From contig NCEA01000010.1 of the NCBI GenBank assembly GCA_002280515.1, positions 174,187 through 238,186 on the forward strand: 64,000 nt of DNA, given 5' to 3'. The DNA is from Rhodobacterales bacterium 32-67-9 (lineage in GTDB: Bacteria; Pseudomonadota; Alphaproteobacteria; Rhodobacterales; Rhodobacteraceae). The position numbers and the translations under genes are program-made. Within the stretch, counting starts at the first letter, position 1. The number at the start of each line of letters is the position of its first letter. This document shows positions 19,932-30,070 of this stretch, in pieces. The notes below the pieces were generated by a model. The model ran no database searches. It was not told the origin of the DNA and saw nothing but the letters and a program-made list of their open reading frames with translations.

Positions 19932-19979
19932 CCGGGGGCGCTGCCCCCGGACCCCCGGGATATTTCCGGCAGGATGAAG
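19932..19979 (-). repeat. Gene-end element, copy 2 (inside the ccm operon)
   Basis: On the minus strand this begins CTTCATCCTGCCGGAAATAT about 10 nt after the ccmA stop and ends in the hairpin CCGGGGGC-AGC-GCCCCCGG. It therefore sits between ccmA and ccmB, where a full terminator would be polar on ccmBCDG. Confidence 0.75.
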
Positions 19980-19989
19980 GGTCGGACGG

Positions 19990-20628
19990 TCATGCGAAGG
20001 CCCCGTCGAACGCATCGTCGAACGCTCCGCCCTGCCCCGACCCGGGCGACGTCGCGCGGTAGGGGGTGAGGTCGAGGATCCGGGCCTCGTCAAGGCCGAG
20101 GTCGATATGGGTCGCCATCAGGGCGGCGCCACCGGCCGCGAGGTGGCGGCGGACCGCTGCGGCGAAGAGCCCGACGGAGGCCGCGTCGAGCGAGACGGTG
20201 GGTTCGTCGAGAAGCCAGAGCCGGCGCCCGGTGACGAGGAGGCGGGCGAGGCCGAGCCGGCGCTTCTGCCCGGCCGAAAGGTTCTGCGCCGGGCGGTCGG
20301 CGAGGGTCTCGAGTTCCATCGCGGCCAACGCCGGGGCGATGTCGGACTGGCCGTAGATCCGGGCCCAGAAGCCGAGGTTCTCGGTCACGCTCAGTGTCGC
20401 CTTCAGCCCGTCGGCATGGCCGGCATAGGCCGCGCCCTCCGGCGGCAGGTCCATGCGGCCGGCGCGCGGCGGCTGGAGGCCGGCGACGGTGCGCAGCAGC
20501 GTGGTCTTGCCAATGCCGTTCGGGCCGCGCAGGATCAGCGCCTCGCCCGCATCAAGGCCGAAGCTGACGCGGTCGAGGATCGCGATGCCGCCACGGGTGA
20601 CGGCGAGGTCATGGACGCCGAGCATCAT
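19990..20628 (-). CDS. ccmA: Heme exporter ATP-binding protein CcmA
   Basis: ABC ATPase (212 aa) of the CcmABCD complex. Walker A is [12 protein letters not shown], the signature [14 protein letters not shown], Walker [13 protein letters not shown], and the H-loop ATHIDLG. It starts [14 protein letters not shown]. The C-terminus carries a Gly/Asp/Ala-rich tail of about 20 residues beyond the conserved fold. First gene of the ccmABCDG unit. Confidence 0.94.
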   Translation of the reverse strand: MMLGVHDLAVTRGGIAILDRVSFGLDAGEALILRGPNGIGKTTLLRTVAGLQPPRAGRMDLPPEGAAYAGHADGLKATLSVTENLGFWARIYGQSDIAPALAAMELETLADRPAQNLSAGQKRRLGLARLLVTGRRLWLLDEPTVSLDAASVGLFAAAVRRHLAAGGAALMATHIDLGLDEARILDLTPYRATSPGSGQGGAFDDAFDGAFA

Positions 20629-20668
20629 GGCACCGGGGTTAGCCGATCGGAGGCGCGAGGCAAAGCGC

Positions 20669-21028
20669 CTATTCCACCGGGAGAAGCGCCGCGGCGATCC
20701 GCCGCCCTTCGGAGAGGAGCACGTTGTAGGTGCGCGCGGCTGCGGCGCTGTCCATCGGCTCGACTCCGATCCCGGCGGCGTCGAGTGCGGCGCGCAAGGA
20801 TGCCGGCGGATGGGCAATGGTCTTGCCGGTGCCGAGGAGGAGGACGTCGACCTCGCCCGCGAGCGCGAGGAGGGCCGCGCTGTCGTCGTAGCCGCCCCAG
20901 GCCTTCGCCGCGGTGGCGGTCACGAGGACCGCGCCCCGGAGCACCTCGCCGCCGATGCGGAAGAAGCCGGGGCCGTAGCCGTCGATCGGCCGGGCGCTGT
21001 CATAGGTAACTTCGGTCAGCCGGATCAT
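20669..21028 (-). CDS. Mth938-like / DUF498 family protein
   Basis: A 119-aa soluble protein of the Mth938-like (DUF498) family, whose mitochondrial relative is NDUFAF3. Features are [26 protein letters not shown] and [18 protein letters not shown]. Bacterial members commonly sit next to secF, as here (10 nt after it), and a link to membrane complex assembly has been suggested without a proven reaction. Probably last gene of the yajC-secD-secF transcription unit. Confidence 0.88.
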   Translation of the reverse strand: MIRLTEVTYDSARPIDGYGPGFFRIGGEVLRGAVLVTATAAKAWGGYDDSAALLALAGEVDVLLLGTGKTIAHPPASLRAALDAAGIGVEPMDSAAAARTYNVLLSEGRRIAAALLPVE

Positions 21029-21038
21029 CGGCGCGCGC

Positions 21039-22013
21039 CTACTTGCCGGTGGCGAACTGCGTGCCGGCCGCGCTGTCGTCCTTCTTGCCCCAGTCGCGCT
21101 TGACGCCGAGGAAGAGGACGACGTTCTTGGCCACGTAGACCGAGGAATAGGTGCCGACGATCACACCCCAGGTCATCGCGAAGACGAAACCGCGGATCAC
21201 GTCGCCGCCGAAGATCAGGAGCGCGATCAGCGCGATCAGCGTGGTGCCCGAGGTCATCACCGTGCGGCTCAGCGTCTCGTTGACCGAGAGGTTGCAAAGG
21301 TCGCGCAGCGGTGTCGTCTTGTACTTGATCAGGTTTTCCCTCAGCCGGTCGAAGACCACCACCGTGTCGTTGATCGAATAGCCGAGGATGGTCAGCAGGG
21401 CCGCGATGATCGTCAGGTCGAACTTCAGCTGGAAGAGCGAGAAGATGCCGATGGTCAGCGCGATGTCGTGGACAAGCGCCACCACAGCGCCCACGGCGAA
21501 CTGCCATTCGAAGCGCAGCCAGATGTAGACGCAGATCGCGAGCGTGCCGGCGAGGACCGAAAGGACCGCGGTCCGGATCAGCTCGCCCGAGACCTTGGGG
21601 CCCACGGATTCCACCGACGGAAAGGTGATCGAGGGATCGACGCCCTTCAGCGCCGCCTCGACGCTGGCGATGATCTCGGGCGTGATCGCCTCCGCGCCCT
21701 CCTGCGCCTGGATGCGCAGCATCGCGACATGCTGGTCGGCGCGGAAGGTCGGGTCGTAGACCTCGGTGATCGACACGTCGCCGAGGTTCAGCGGCGCCAC
21801 CGCCTGCCGGTAGGCGCCGACATCGACGGCCTGCGTCGATTCCGTGCGGATCGTCGTGCCGCCCTTGAAGTCGATGCCGAAATTGAGCCCCATGACGAGG
21901 GTCAGGACGATCGCCGCGACAACCATTGCCACCGAGCCGCCGAAGGTCAGGCTGGCCCAGCGGAAGAAGTCGATGTTCGTCTTTTCGGGGACGAGTTTCA
22001 GACGGTATGCCAT
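21039..22013 (-). CDS. secF: Protein translocase subunit SecF
   Basis: RND-type inner-membrane protein (324 aa) that, with SecD, uses the proton gradient to pull preproteins through SecYEG. Starts MAYRLKLVPEKTNIDFFRWA; the first helix is followed by GLNFGIDFKGGTTI and the SecF signature GYSINDTVVVFDRLREN. A conserved NETLSRTVMTSGTTL lies between helices 4 and 5. The short Lys-rich C-terminal tail is normal. 12 nt after secD. Confidence 0.96.
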   Translation of the reverse strand: MAYRLKLVPEKTNIDFFRWASLTFGGSVAMVVAAIVLTLVMGLNFGIDFKGGTTIRTESTQAVDVGAYRQAVAPLNLGDVSITEVYDPTFRADQHVAMLRIQAQEGAEAITPEIIASVEAALKGVDPSITFPSVESVGPKVSGELIRTAVLSVLAGTLAICVYIWLRFEWQFAVGAVVALVHDIALTIGIFSLFQLKFDLTIIAALLTILGYSINDTVVVFDRLRENLIKYKTTPLRDLCNLSVNETLSRTVMTSGTTLIALIALLIFGGDVIRGFVFAMTWGVIVGTYSSVYVAKNVVLFLGVKRDWGKKDDSAAGTQFATGK

Positions 22014-22025
22014 GGATCTCTCCCC

Positions 22026-23690
22026 TTAAACCGTGATCGACTTCGGCCGCTTCCGGTCGAACCATGTGACGACGAAGATCCGCGTCACCCAGATCGCGGT
22101 GAAGACCGAGGTGACGAGGCCGACGACCAGCGTGACGGCGAAGCCCTTCACCGGGCCGGAACCGAGGAAGAAGAGGATCGCGGCGGTGATGAAGGTGGTG
22201 ATATTGGCGTCGATGATCGCCGACATCGCCTTTTCATAGCCAAGCTCGATCGCCCGCGCCGGGCCCTTCGCGGTCCGCATCTCCTCGCGGATACGCTCGA
22301 AGACCAGCACGTTCGCATCGACCGCCATGCCGATCGTCAGCACGATCCCGGCGATGCCGGGCAGTGTCAGCGTCGCGCCGATGCTCGACAGGAAGCCGAA
22401 GATCATTGCGATGTTGATGCCGAGCGCCACGCTCGCGAAGACCCCGAAAAGCCCGTAGCTCGCGATCATGAAGGCGACGACGGCGACAAGGCCGATGACC
22501 GCGGCGATGCGGCCCGCGTCGATGCTGTCCTGGCCGAGTTCGGGCCCGATCGTGCGCTCTTCGAGGAAGTCCATCTTGGCGGGCAAGGCACCGGCGCGCA
22601 GCAGCACCGCGAGGTTGGTTGAGGATTCGACGGTGAAACTGCCGGTGATGATGCCCGAGCCGCCGGGGATATGCTGGTTGATCCGCGGTGCCGAGATCAC
22701 CTCGTCGTCAAGGACGATGGCGAAGAGCTGGCCGACATTGGCGCCGGTATAGTCGCCGAACTTGCGCGCACCGGACGGGTTGAAGCGGAAGCCGACGGCG
22801 GGCCTTCCGTTCTGGTCGAATTCGGGGCGGGCATCGACAAGATCCTCGCCGGTCACCACCGGCACGTCCTCAAGTTCGTAGAAGACCCCCTCCTCGTCGA
22901 TCGACGGCAGGATGATCGTACCCGGCTTGGCGATGGCGCTGCCGTCCGTGGTGCGCCCGACGACCGGGTGGAAGGTGAGTTGCGCGGTGGTGCCGATCAA
23001 CTCCTTCAGCTCGGTCGCCGAGCCGATGCCGGGAACCTGGATCAGGATACGGTCCGTGCCCTGGCGCTGGATCGTCGGCTCGCGGGTGCCGACCTCGTCG
23101 ACACGGCGGCGGATGATCTCCAGCGATTGCTGCATGGTCCGGTCGTCGGTGGCCGCCCGCTCCGCCTCGCTGAGGCGGATGATGAGCTGGTTGCCTTCGG
23201 CGGTGACGTCAAGGTCGCTCGACCCGACGCCGGTCAGCGTCACCACCGGGCTGGCGAGGCCCTTTGCGATCTCGACCGCCCTGGCCATCGCCTCCGGCTT
23301 TTCGATCTGGATGCGGAGTTCGGACGGATCGGACGGCGCCCGGCGGACCCCGCCAAGCTCGCCCCGCGCATCGGCCAGCGCCCGGCGCATCTCGGGCCAG
23401 AGCCCGTCCATCCGCGCCTTGTAGACATCGGCCACCCGCACTTCGGCCAGAAGATGCGCGCCGCCGCGCAGGTCGAGGCCGAGGTTGACCACGTTCGACG
23501 GCAGGAACGACGGCCAGAGCGCCCGGTCGGCCGCCTGCTCCGGCGTCTCGAATCCGGCCTTCTCGACGGCGACGACCGCGTCGTTGTGCTTTTCGGCGCG
23601 GGTGTAGAAGGCATTCGGCAGCGCCGTCAGCAGGCCGAGAGCGCAAAGCCCCCAGATGACGATCCGCTTCCAGAGGGGGATGTTCAACAT
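22026..23690 (-). CDS. secD: Protein translocase subunit SecD
   Basis: Partner of SecF (554 aa). Helix 1 is followed by the large periplasmic P1 head. GLDLRGGAHLLAEV marks the first conserved segment, RRRVDEVGTREPTIQRQG and RILIQVPG the second, and the C-terminal membrane part contains GMAVDANVLVFERIREE with ITTFITAAILFFLGSGPVKGF. Full length for an alphaproteobacterial SecD. In line with yajC upstream and secF downstream. Confidence 0.96.
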   Translation of the reverse strand: MLNIPLWKRIVIWGLCALGLLTALPNAFYTRAEKHNDAVVAVEKAGFETPEQAADRALWPSFLPSNVVNLGLDLRGGAHLLAEVRVADVYKARMDGLWPEMRRALADARGELGGVRRAPSDPSELRIQIEKPEAMARAVEIAKGLASPVVTLTGVGSSDLDVTAEGNQLIIRLSEAERAATDDRTMQQSLEIIRRRVDEVGTREPTIQRQGTDRILIQVPGIGSATELKELIGTTAQLTFHPVVGRTTDGSAIAKPGTIILPSIDEEGVFYELEDVPVVTGEDLVDARPEFDQNGRPAVGFRFNPSGARKFGDYTGANVGQLFAIVLDDEVISAPRINQHIPGGSGIITGSFTVESSTNLAVLLRAGALPAKMDFLEERTIGPELGQDSIDAGRIAAVIGLVAVVAFMIASYGLFGVFASVALGINIAMIFGFLSSIGATLTLPGIAGIVLTIGMAVDANVLVFERIREEMRTAKGPARAIELGYEKAMSAIIDANITTFITAAILFFLGSGPVKGFAVTLVVGLVTSVFTAIWVTRIFVVTWFDRKRPKSITV

Positions 23691-23743
23691 GTCTCAGCGC
23701 TCAAGGTTCGGCCGGATCGGCGGGGGGACGGGACGGGCCGCGA

Positions 23744-24076
23744 TTACTTGGAGGCGGCCGCCGGCTCGGTCTTCGACAGGACCGTGGCAATGGTGGAGCG
23801 CACGACCCGCACCTTCACCCCCTCGGCGATCTCGACCTCGAGCTCGCCGTCCTCCTTGACCTTGGAGACCTTGCCGATGATGCCGCCCTGGGTGATCACC
23901 TGATCGCCCCGGCGCAGTGCCTCGACCATCGCCTTGTGTTCCTTCAGCTTCTTCTGCTGCGGACGGATCAGCAGGAAATACATGATCGCGAAGATCAGGA
24001 TCAGCGGCAGGAACTGCCCAAAGGCACCGATACCGCCGGCGCCTGCGGCCTGTGCATAGGCGGGAGTGATGAACAT
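23744..24076 (-). CDS. yajC: Preprotein translocase accessory subunit YajC
   Basis: A 110-aa membrane protein of the SecDF-YajC complex. A short N-terminal stretch precedes a single membrane segment (FGQFLPLILIFAIMYFLLIR). The classic RPQQKKLKEHKAMVEALRRGD and VITQGGIIGKVSKV follow. First gene of the secDF unit, 53 nt before secD, with a promoter candidate upstream. Confidence 0.95.
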   Translation of the reverse strand: MFITPAYAQAAGAGGIGAFGQFLPLILIFAIMYFLLIRPQQKKLKEHKAMVEALRRGDQVITQGGIIGKVSKVKEDGELEVEIAEGVKVRVVRSTIATVLSKTEPAAASK

Positions 24077-24131
24077 GGATCAGGTCCTTCTGGGTCGGTG
24101 GGGCGCTCGCCGCCCGTTTTGTCGCCGGGAA

Positions 24132-24159
24132 CCTATAGTCGGCGTCGGGTCTTTGCAAG
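24132..24159 (-). promoter_or_regulatory. Candidate yajC-secDF promoter
   Basis: On the minus strand CTTGCA and TATAGG are separated by 16 bp, close to the alphaproteobacterial TTGAC-N17-CTATAT pattern. The -10 lies about 55 nt before the yajC start. No operator was seen. Confidence 0.4.
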
Positions 24160-24282
24160 GCGGGGCGGCAACGGCGGGCGGAGTCAGGGGAATCGGCGGT
24201 CTGGCCTCTGGCTGATACTCGCGGCATTTGACTTCGCGCCGCACCTGGATCAGCCTGAGCCCTTCACCCGAGGGAGGGGCAG

Positions 24283-25734
24283 ATGGACAATCGCCAAGAG
24301 GAAACACTCGACCCCGATGACTGGGCCGAGGCCCGCACCGTCGCGCACGAGATCGTCGAATTCGCCGTCGGCCACCTCGGCGGCGTCCGCGACCGCCCGG
24401 TCTGGCAGGAGATGCCGCCCGAGGTCCGCGCCGCGTTCGACCGGCCCCTGCCCGAGGGTCCGACCCCCTTGACCGATGTGTTCCGTGAGGCCGCCGGCAC
24501 CCTCCTGCGCTACCCGATGGGCAATATCCATCCGCGATTCTGGGGCTGGTACATGGGGGCGGGCAACTTCACCGGCGCCCTCGCCGATTTCCTCGCCGCC
24601 ATCGACGGCTCCAATCTCGGCGGCGGCAATACCGCGGCGGCGGCGGTTGACCGGCAGGTGGTCGGCTGGCTGAAGGCGATGATGGGCTTTCCCGACAGCG
24701 CCAGCGGTACGCTGACCAGCGGCGGTTCGATGGCGAACATGGTCGCGCTGACCGTCGCACGCAACGCGATGGCAGGCGTCGACGTGCGCCGCGACGGTGT
24801 CACCTCGCTGCCGCAGCCGCTGCGGTTCTACGCCTCAGACCAGGCGCACAGCTGCCATCAGAAAGCGATCGAGACGCTCGGCCTCGGCAGCCGCGCGCTG
24901 CGCCTCGTCGCCACCGACGGCGACTTCCGCATGAACCTCGCCGCGCTCGAGGCCGCGATCGCCGAAGATCGCGCCGCCGGCTGGCGCCCCGCCTGCGTCA
25001 TCGCCACCGCCGGCACCACCAACACCGGGGCGCTGGATGACCTCCGCGCCATCGAGGCGATCTGCCGGCGCGAGGGACTCTGGTTCCATGTCGACGGCTG
25101 CATCGGCGCGCTGATCCGCATCGCACCGCGCAACCATGCCCTCGTGGACGGGATCGAGGCGGCCGATTCCATCGCGCTTGACCCGCACAAATGGCTCCAT
25201 GCCCCGTTCGAGGCCGGCTGCGCCCTCGTCCGCGACCGCGACCGGCACTTCAACACCTTCACCCTTCACGGCGATTACCTGGAGGAAAAGCCGCGCGGCC
25301 TCGCCTCCGGCGAATTCCTCGCCGATTACGGGTTCGAACTGTCGCGCGGCTTCAAGGCGCTGAAGATCTGGATGTCACTGAAGGAACAGGGGGTGGAGAA
25401 GTTCGGCCGCCTCATCGACCAGAACATCGCGCAGGGCGCCTACCTCACCCGCCTGATCGTAGCCGAACCATCGCTGGAGCTGATGGCCCCGACCGCGATC
25501 AACATCGTCTGTTTCCGCTATCGCGGCGCGGGCGGCGACGAGGCGCAACTGAAGGCGCTCAACACCGAGATCATGCTGCGCCTGCAAGAGGCCGGAACCG
25601 CCGTCCCCTCCGACACCACGGTCCACGGCCGCCACTGCCTGCGCGTGGCGATCAACAACCACCGCACCCGGACCGAGGACCTCGAGCTTCTGGTGCGCGA
25701 GGTGCTGCGGATCGGCGCGGAGCTTGCGGCGTAG
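24283..25734 (+). CDS. PLP-dependent group II amino acid decarboxylase
   Basis: A 483-aa cytoplasmic decarboxylase of the aromatic-L-amino-acid / glutamate decarboxylase group. It has NIHPRFWGWYMGAG and GTLTSGGSMANMVAL for cofactor phosphate, FHVDGCIGAL with the Asp that pairs with PLP nitrogen, and the Schiff-base Lys303 in LDPHKWLHAPFEAG. The substrate (Tyr, Trp, Dopa or other) cannot be read with confidence. GAGGGAGGGG precedes the ATG. It is divergent from yajC and upstream of serS by 87 bp. Confidence 0.88.
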   Translation: MDNRQEETLDPDDWAEARTVAHEIVEFAVGHLGGVRDRPVWQEMPPEVRAAFDRPLPEGPTPLTDVFREAAGTLLRYPMGNIHPRFWGWYMGAGNFTGALADFLAAIDGSNLGGGNTAAAAVDRQVVGWLKAMMGFPDSASGTLTSGGSMANMVALTVARNAMAGVDVRRDGVTSLPQPLRFYASDQAHSCHQKAIETLGLGSRALRLVATDGDFRMNLAALEAAIAEDRAAGWRPACVIATAGTTNTGALDDLRAIEAICRREGLWFHVDGCIGALIRIAPRNHALVDGIEAADSIALDPHKWLHAPFEAGCALVRDRDRHFNTFTLHGDYLEEKPRGLASGEFLADYGFELSRGFKALKIWMSLKEQGVEKFGRLIDQNIAQGAYLTRLIVAEPSLELMAPTAINIVCFRYRGAGGDEAQLKALNTEIMLRLQEAGTAVPSDTTVHGRHCLRVAINNHRTRTEDLELLVREVLRIGAELAA

Positions 25735-25821
25735 CGCGGCGCCCACCGCGGCGCGTACGGGCAGTTTTCTTTCGCCGGTCGATCAGGCATAACCCGCGCA
25801 AACCATTCGACGAGGCAAGAC

Positions 25822-27111
25822 ATGCACGATATCCGCGCGATCCGCGACAACCCCGCCCAGTTCGACGCCGCCCTCGCCCGGCGCGGCCTCGCGCCGCTGT
25901 CGCCGGAAATCCTCGCCCTCGACGAGGCGCGCCGCGCTAGGATCCTCGCCGCCGAAACCGCGCAGGCCGCCCAGAACGCCGCCTCGAAAGAGGTCGGCGC
26001 CGCCAAGGCGAAGGGCGACGAGGCCGGGTTCGAACGTCTGCGCGCCCTTGTCGCCGAAAAGAAGGCCGAGGTCGCGAAGCTGAACGAGGAGGCGGCCGAG
26101 GAAGATATCCGCCTCCGCGACCTCCTCCTCGGCATCCCGAACCTGCCGCATGATGACGTGCCCGTGGGCAAGGACGAGCACGACAATGTCGAGCTTCGCC
26201 GCTGGGGCACCCCGCGCACGTTCGACTTCACCCCGGTCGAGCATTACGAGATCGCCGGCGTGAAACCCGGGATGGATTTCGAGACCGCCGCCAAGCTTTC
26301 CGGCGCCCGCTTCGTCCTTCTGCGCGGCGCTGTCGCCCGCCTCCACCGGGCGCTGGCGCAGTTCATGCTCGACCTCCACACCACCGAACACGGCCTGACC
26401 GAGACGATGACCCCGGTCCTCGTCAAGGACGAGGCGATGTATGGCACCAACCAGCTGCCGAAATTCGCCGAGGACAGCTACCGCACCACCAACGGCTGGT
26501 GGCTGATCCCGACCTCGGAAGTCACCCTGACCAACACCGTCGCCGGCGACATCCTCGACGAGGGACAGCTGCCGATCCGCATGACCGCCCACACCCTCTG
26601 CTTCCGCTCCGAGGCCGGCAGCGCCGGCAAGGACACCGCCGGCATGCTCCGCCAGCACCAGTTCGAGAAGGTGGAGATGGTGTCGATCACCACGCCCGAC
26701 ACCAGCCTCGCCGAACACGAGCGCATGACCCGTTGCGCCGAGGCGGTGCTCGAACGACTCGGCCTGCCCTACCGCACGATCGTGCTTTGCACCGGCGACA
26801 TGGGCTTTGGCGCGCGGAAGACCCACGATCTCGAAGTCTGGCTCCCCGGTCAGAACACCTATCGGGAGATCAGCTCGGTCTCGGTCTGCGGCGACTTCCA
26901 GGCCCGGCGCATGAACGCGCGCTACCGGCCTGCGGGCGGCAAGCCCGACTTCGTCCACACGCTGAACGGCTCCGGCCTCGCCGTCGGGCGCTGCCTGATC
27001 GCGGTTCTGGAGAACGGCCAGCAGGCCGATGGATCGGTCATGCTGCCAGAGGCGCTCCACCCCTGGCTCGGCGGCAAGACGCGGCTGACGCCTGAAGGTC
27101 AGCTCGTCTGA
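25822..27111 (+). CDS. serS: Seryl-tRNA synthetase
   Basis: Class II synthetase (429 aa) charging tRNA-Ser and tRNA-Sec. Residues 1-105 form the antiparallel coiled-coil arm ([18 protein letters not shown] onward, Ala/Glu/Lys-rich). Motif 2 is [20 protein letters not shown] followed by QFEKVEM. Motif 3 is [19 protein letters not shown]. Length is normal. It is followed directly by a gene-end repeat. Confidence 0.97.
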   Translation: MHDIRAIRDNPAQFDAALARRGLAPLSPEILALDEARRARILAAETAQAAQNAASKEVGAAKAKGDEAGFERLRALVAEKKAEVAKLNEEAAEEDIRLRDLLLGIPNLPHDDVPVGKDEHDNVELRRWGTPRTFDFTPVEHYEIAGVKPGMDFETAAKLSGARFVLLRGAVARLHRALAQFMLDLHTTEHGLTETMTPVLVKDEAMYGTNQLPKFAEDSYRTTNGWWLIPTSEVTLTNTVAGDILDEGQLPIRMTAHTLCFRSEAGSAGKDTAGMLRQHQFEKVEMVSITTPDTSLAEHERMTRCAEAVLERLGLPYRTIVLCTGDMGFGARKTHDLEVWLPGQNTYREISSVSVCGDFQARRMNARYRPAGGKPDFVHTLNGSGLAVGRCLIAVLENGQQADGSVMLPEALHPWLGGKTRLTPEGQLV

Positions 27112-27112
27112 T

Positions 27113-27160
27113 TTCATCTTGCCGGAAATATCCCCGCCGGAGGCAGCCCGCCCCCGGCGG
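27113..27160 (+). repeat. Gene-end element, copy 3
   Basis: Starts 2 nt after the serS stop with TTCATCTTGCCGGAAATATC and runs into a hairpin CCGCCGG / CCGGCGG (7-bp stem, 13-nt loop). It separates serS from the convergent der gene. About 30 nt are identical to copy 1. Confidence 0.78.
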
Positions 27161-27168
27161 GCAACCTG

Positions 27169-28623
27169 CTATTTCTTCACCGGATTCCCGACATGCTTTC
27201 TCAGCCGCGAAGGCGTGTGGAACTTGCGGTCCTTGAACGGGTTCTTGTCGCCCTGATCGCGGAAGGTCAGCCGGATCGGCGTTCCCGGCATCTCAAAGTC
27301 GGTCCGCAACCCGTTGACAAGATAGCGTGAATAGCTTTCCGGCAGCTTGTCGGCGTTGTTGCACATGACGACGAAGGCCGGCGGCCTTGTCTTCACCTGG
27401 GTCATGTAGCGCAGCTTGATCCGCCGCCCGCCCGGCGCGGGGGGCGGATGTGCTTCGGTCATCGCGCCAAGCCACTGGTTCAGCTTCGCCGTCGCGACGC
27501 GGCGGTTCCAGACCTCATGCGCCTTCAGGATCGCCGCATGGAGCCGGTCGAGCCCTTTGCCGGTCTTGGCCGAGACGGTCACCATGGGCGCGCCTTTGAG
27601 CTGCGGCAACAGCCGCTCGAACGCCTCGCGCAGCTCCTTCAGCTTCTCGGTCTTTTCCTCTTCGAGATCCCACTTGTTCGCGGCCAGAACCACCGCCCGG
27701 CCCTCGGTCTCGGCGAAATCGGCGATGCGCAGATCCTGCTGTTCGAACGGAATGGCGACGTCAAGGAGCACCACCACGACCTCGGCGAAGCGCACCGCGC
27801 GCAAGCCGTCCGAGACCGACATTTTCTCGATCTTGTCAGAGATCTTCGCCTTTTTCCGCATCCCGGCGGTGTCGAAGATCCGGATCGGGGTTCCGATGAA
27901 ATCGGCACGGACGGAAATCGCGTCGCGGGTGATCCCGGCCTCCGGCCCGGTCAGAAGCCGCTCCTCGCCGATGATCTTGTTGATCAGCGTCGACTTGCCG
28001 GCGTTCGGCCGGCCGATCACCGCAATCTGCAAGGGCTTTTCCCGGGTCGGGACGCGCGGACCCTCGTCCTCGCCGTCGACCACGTCGACATCGACCTCCG
28101 GCGCGTCGAGCGCCGCCCGCGCCTCGAACTCGGAGGCGAGCGGGCGCAGCATGTGGTAAAGCTCGTCCATCCCCTCGCCATGTTCGGCCGAAACCCGGAG
28201 CGGCTCGCCAAGTCCAAGCTCGTAGGCCTCGAACACGCCGGCATCGGCGGCCGCGCCCTCGGCCTTGTTGGCGGCGAGGATCACATGGGCATTCTTCTTT
28301 CTGAGGATCTCGGCGAAGACCCGGTCCTGCGGCGTGACTCCGGCCCGCGCGTCGATGACGAAGAGGCAGATGTCGGCCATCTCCACCGCGCGTTCGGTCA
28401 GCCGCCGCATCCGGCCCTGCAGGCTGTCGTCGGTGACATCCTCGAGCCCGGCGCTGTCGATGGCGATGAACCTCAGGTCACCCAGCCGCGCCTCGCCTTC
28501 GCGCAGGTCACGCGTGACGCCCGGCTGGTCGTCGACCAGCGCGAGTTTCCTGCCGACGAGCCGGTTGAACAGCGTCGATTTGCCGACATTGGGCCGCCCG
28601 ACTATGGCGAGGGTGAAGCTCAT
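27169..28623 (-). CDS. der: Ribosome-biogenesis GTPase Der (EngA)
   Basis: Tandem-GTPase protein (484 aa) needed for 50S subunit assembly. The first G domain has [19 protein letters not shown] and NKAE. The second, from about residue 200, has [23 protein letters not shown] and NKWD. The KH-like C-terminal domain carries the conserved [15 protein letters not shown] and YLVNGLR. The acidic linker [11 protein letters not shown] between domains is normal. Downstream of bamB by 48 nt, as in many proteobacteria. Confidence 0.96.
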   Translation of the reverse strand: MSFTLAIVGRPNVGKSTLFNRLVGRKLALVDDQPGVTRDLREGEARLGDLRFIAIDSAGLEDVTDDSLQGRMRRLTERAVEMADICLFVIDARAGVTPQDRVFAEILRKKNAHVILAANKAEGAAADAGVFEAYELGLGEPLRVSAEHGEGMDELYHMLRPLASEFEARAALDAPEVDVDVVDGEDEGPRVPTREKPLQIAVIGRPNAGKSTLINKIIGEERLLTGPEAGITRDAISVRADFIGTPIRIFDTAGMRKKAKISDKIEKMSVSDGLRAVRFAEVVVVLLDVAIPFEQQDLRIADFAETEGRAVVLAANKWDLEEEKTEKLKELREAFERLLPQLKGAPMVTVSAKTGKGLDRLHAAILKAHEVWNRRVATAKLNQWLGAMTEAHPPPAPGGRRIKLRYMTQVKTRPPAFVVMCNNADKLPESYSRYLVNGLRTDFEMPGTPIRLTFRDQGDKNPFKDRKFHTPSRLRKHVGNPVKK

Positions 28624-28671
28624 GCGCCTGATCCTTGAGGGTCGAAGCCGCCCTCATACACAAGCTTCACG

Positions 28672-29997
28672 TCAGCGGAAAGCCCGAAGCTTCCCGTCCT
28701 TGCTGACGACATAGAGGACGCCGCCCGCCACCGCCGGGGCCGAGGCGGCGCCGCTCGGCAACTCGACCGTGCCGACAAGCGCGCCGGAGGCCGGATCGAA
28801 GCTGCGGATCAGCCCGTCGGACGAGGCGACGACCAGCCGCCCGCCGGCGAGGACCGGCCCGTAATGGGCGACGATGTTGCGCCGGCGCTTGTCCTTGTCC
28901 TTGGTGAAATAGGGCATGTCGATGCGCCAGACTTCGGCGCCGGTCGCCGCGTCGAGCCGCAGAAGCTGATCCTCGTCGTTGACGAGGAAGACCGATCCGC
29001 CGGCGACCGCCACCGGCCCCATCGCGCCGTCGCGCGCGGTCCAGGCGGTCTGGCCGGTGTCGGCGTTGACGGCGGCGAGCCGGCCGGCCGAGGTGCCGGC
29101 ATAGACCATGCCGTCGGCGATGACCGGATCGCCGGTGAGGTCGGACAGGGTGGCATAGGCCCGGCCGCGCCGCTGGCCGGCGACATAGGCGCCCCAGAGC
29201 CCGAGGCCGGTATCCTTCGCCACCGCGACCATCTGGCCCGAGGAAAACGGGAAGATCACTTGGCGCGCATCTACCGCCGGGGCCGAAACGCCCATCACAC
29301 CCGCGGCCGAGGGCAGGCCGGGCAGCGCCCATTCTACCTTGCCGTCGCTGGCGCGCACCGCCCAGGCCGAGGCATCGCGCGCGACGACATAGACCCGGCC
29401 GTCCGAGACCGCCGGCGCGCCGCCCACGGCGGCGTCGAAGCGCTGGCGCCAGGCGACGGCGCCGGAAGCGGGATCGAGCGCCACAAGTTCGCCGAAGCCC
29501 GTCGTCGCAAGGACGCGGCCCTCGCCGAAAGCAAGGCCACCGCCCGAGGCATCGCCCTCGCGGTCGGAGGACGGCGTCAGGTTGGCCTGCCAGAGGGTCG
29601 CGCCATTGCTGCCCGTCGCGGTCACGGTCGCGTTGGCGTCGAGCGTGAAGATCCGTCCGCCCGCGACCACGGGATCGGCGGTTATCCGGTTCTTGCGACC
29701 GTCGCCGGCGCCGATCGGCGCCGCCCAGATCTGGGCGAGGGCGGCGTTCAGCGCAACATGGCCAGCCCGGTGCGATACATTGCCGGCGCGATGGGTCCAG
29801 TCGCCGTTCACCGTTGCCGCACCGAGCGAAATCGGCGTGGCCACCACCGGCGCCGGCGCCAGCGCGGCAACCTCTTCGGCGCCGATCACCGCGTCCCGCA
29901 CGTCCTGGCGCGGCCCGTCAAGGACCAGCTCCCGCTCCGCGCAGGCCGTCAACAACGCCAGCGCGGCCAGTGTCCCAATTCCGTACAAGAATTTCAC
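28672..29997 (-). CDS. bamB: Outer membrane assembly lipoprotein BamB
   Basis: Eight-bladed PQQ-like beta-propeller lipoprotein of the BAM complex (441 aa). A GTG start gives VKFLYGIGTLAALALLTAC, a lipoprotein signal with the lipidated Cys at residue 19; the longer frame upstream has no signal peptide. Repeated blade motifs include LVALDPASGAVAWRQRF, AVNADTGQTAWTARDG and LLRLDAATGAEVWRID. Position between a YfgM-like protein and der supports the call. Confidence 0.9.
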   Translation of the reverse strand: MKFLYGIGTLAALALLTACAERELVLDGPRQDVRDAVIGAEEVAALAPAPVVATPISLGAATVNGDWTHRAGNVSHRAGHVALNAALAQIWAAPIGAGDGRKNRITADPVVAGGRIFTLDANATVTATGSNGATLWQANLTPSSDREGDASGGGLAFGEGRVLATTGFGELVALDPASGAVAWRQRFDAAVGGAPAVSDGRVYVVARDASAWAVRASDGKVEWALPGLPSAAGVMGVSAPAVDARQVIFPFSSGQMVAVAKDTGLGLWGAYVAGQRRGRAYATLSDLTGDPVIADGMVYAGTSAGRLAAVNADTGQTAWTARDGAMGPVAVAGGSVFLVNDEDQLLRLDAATGAEVWRIDMPYFTKDKDKRRRNIVAHYGPVLAGGRLVVASSDGLIRSFDPASGALVGTVELPSGAASAPAVAGGVLYVVSKDGKLRAFR

Positions 29998-30070
29998 CTT
30001 GCCTGCCCCTTCGTTCCCTGCGCCCGTCGCGGCACCTTGCACCGCGTCCGTCCCGGCGCGTCCGGCCGCT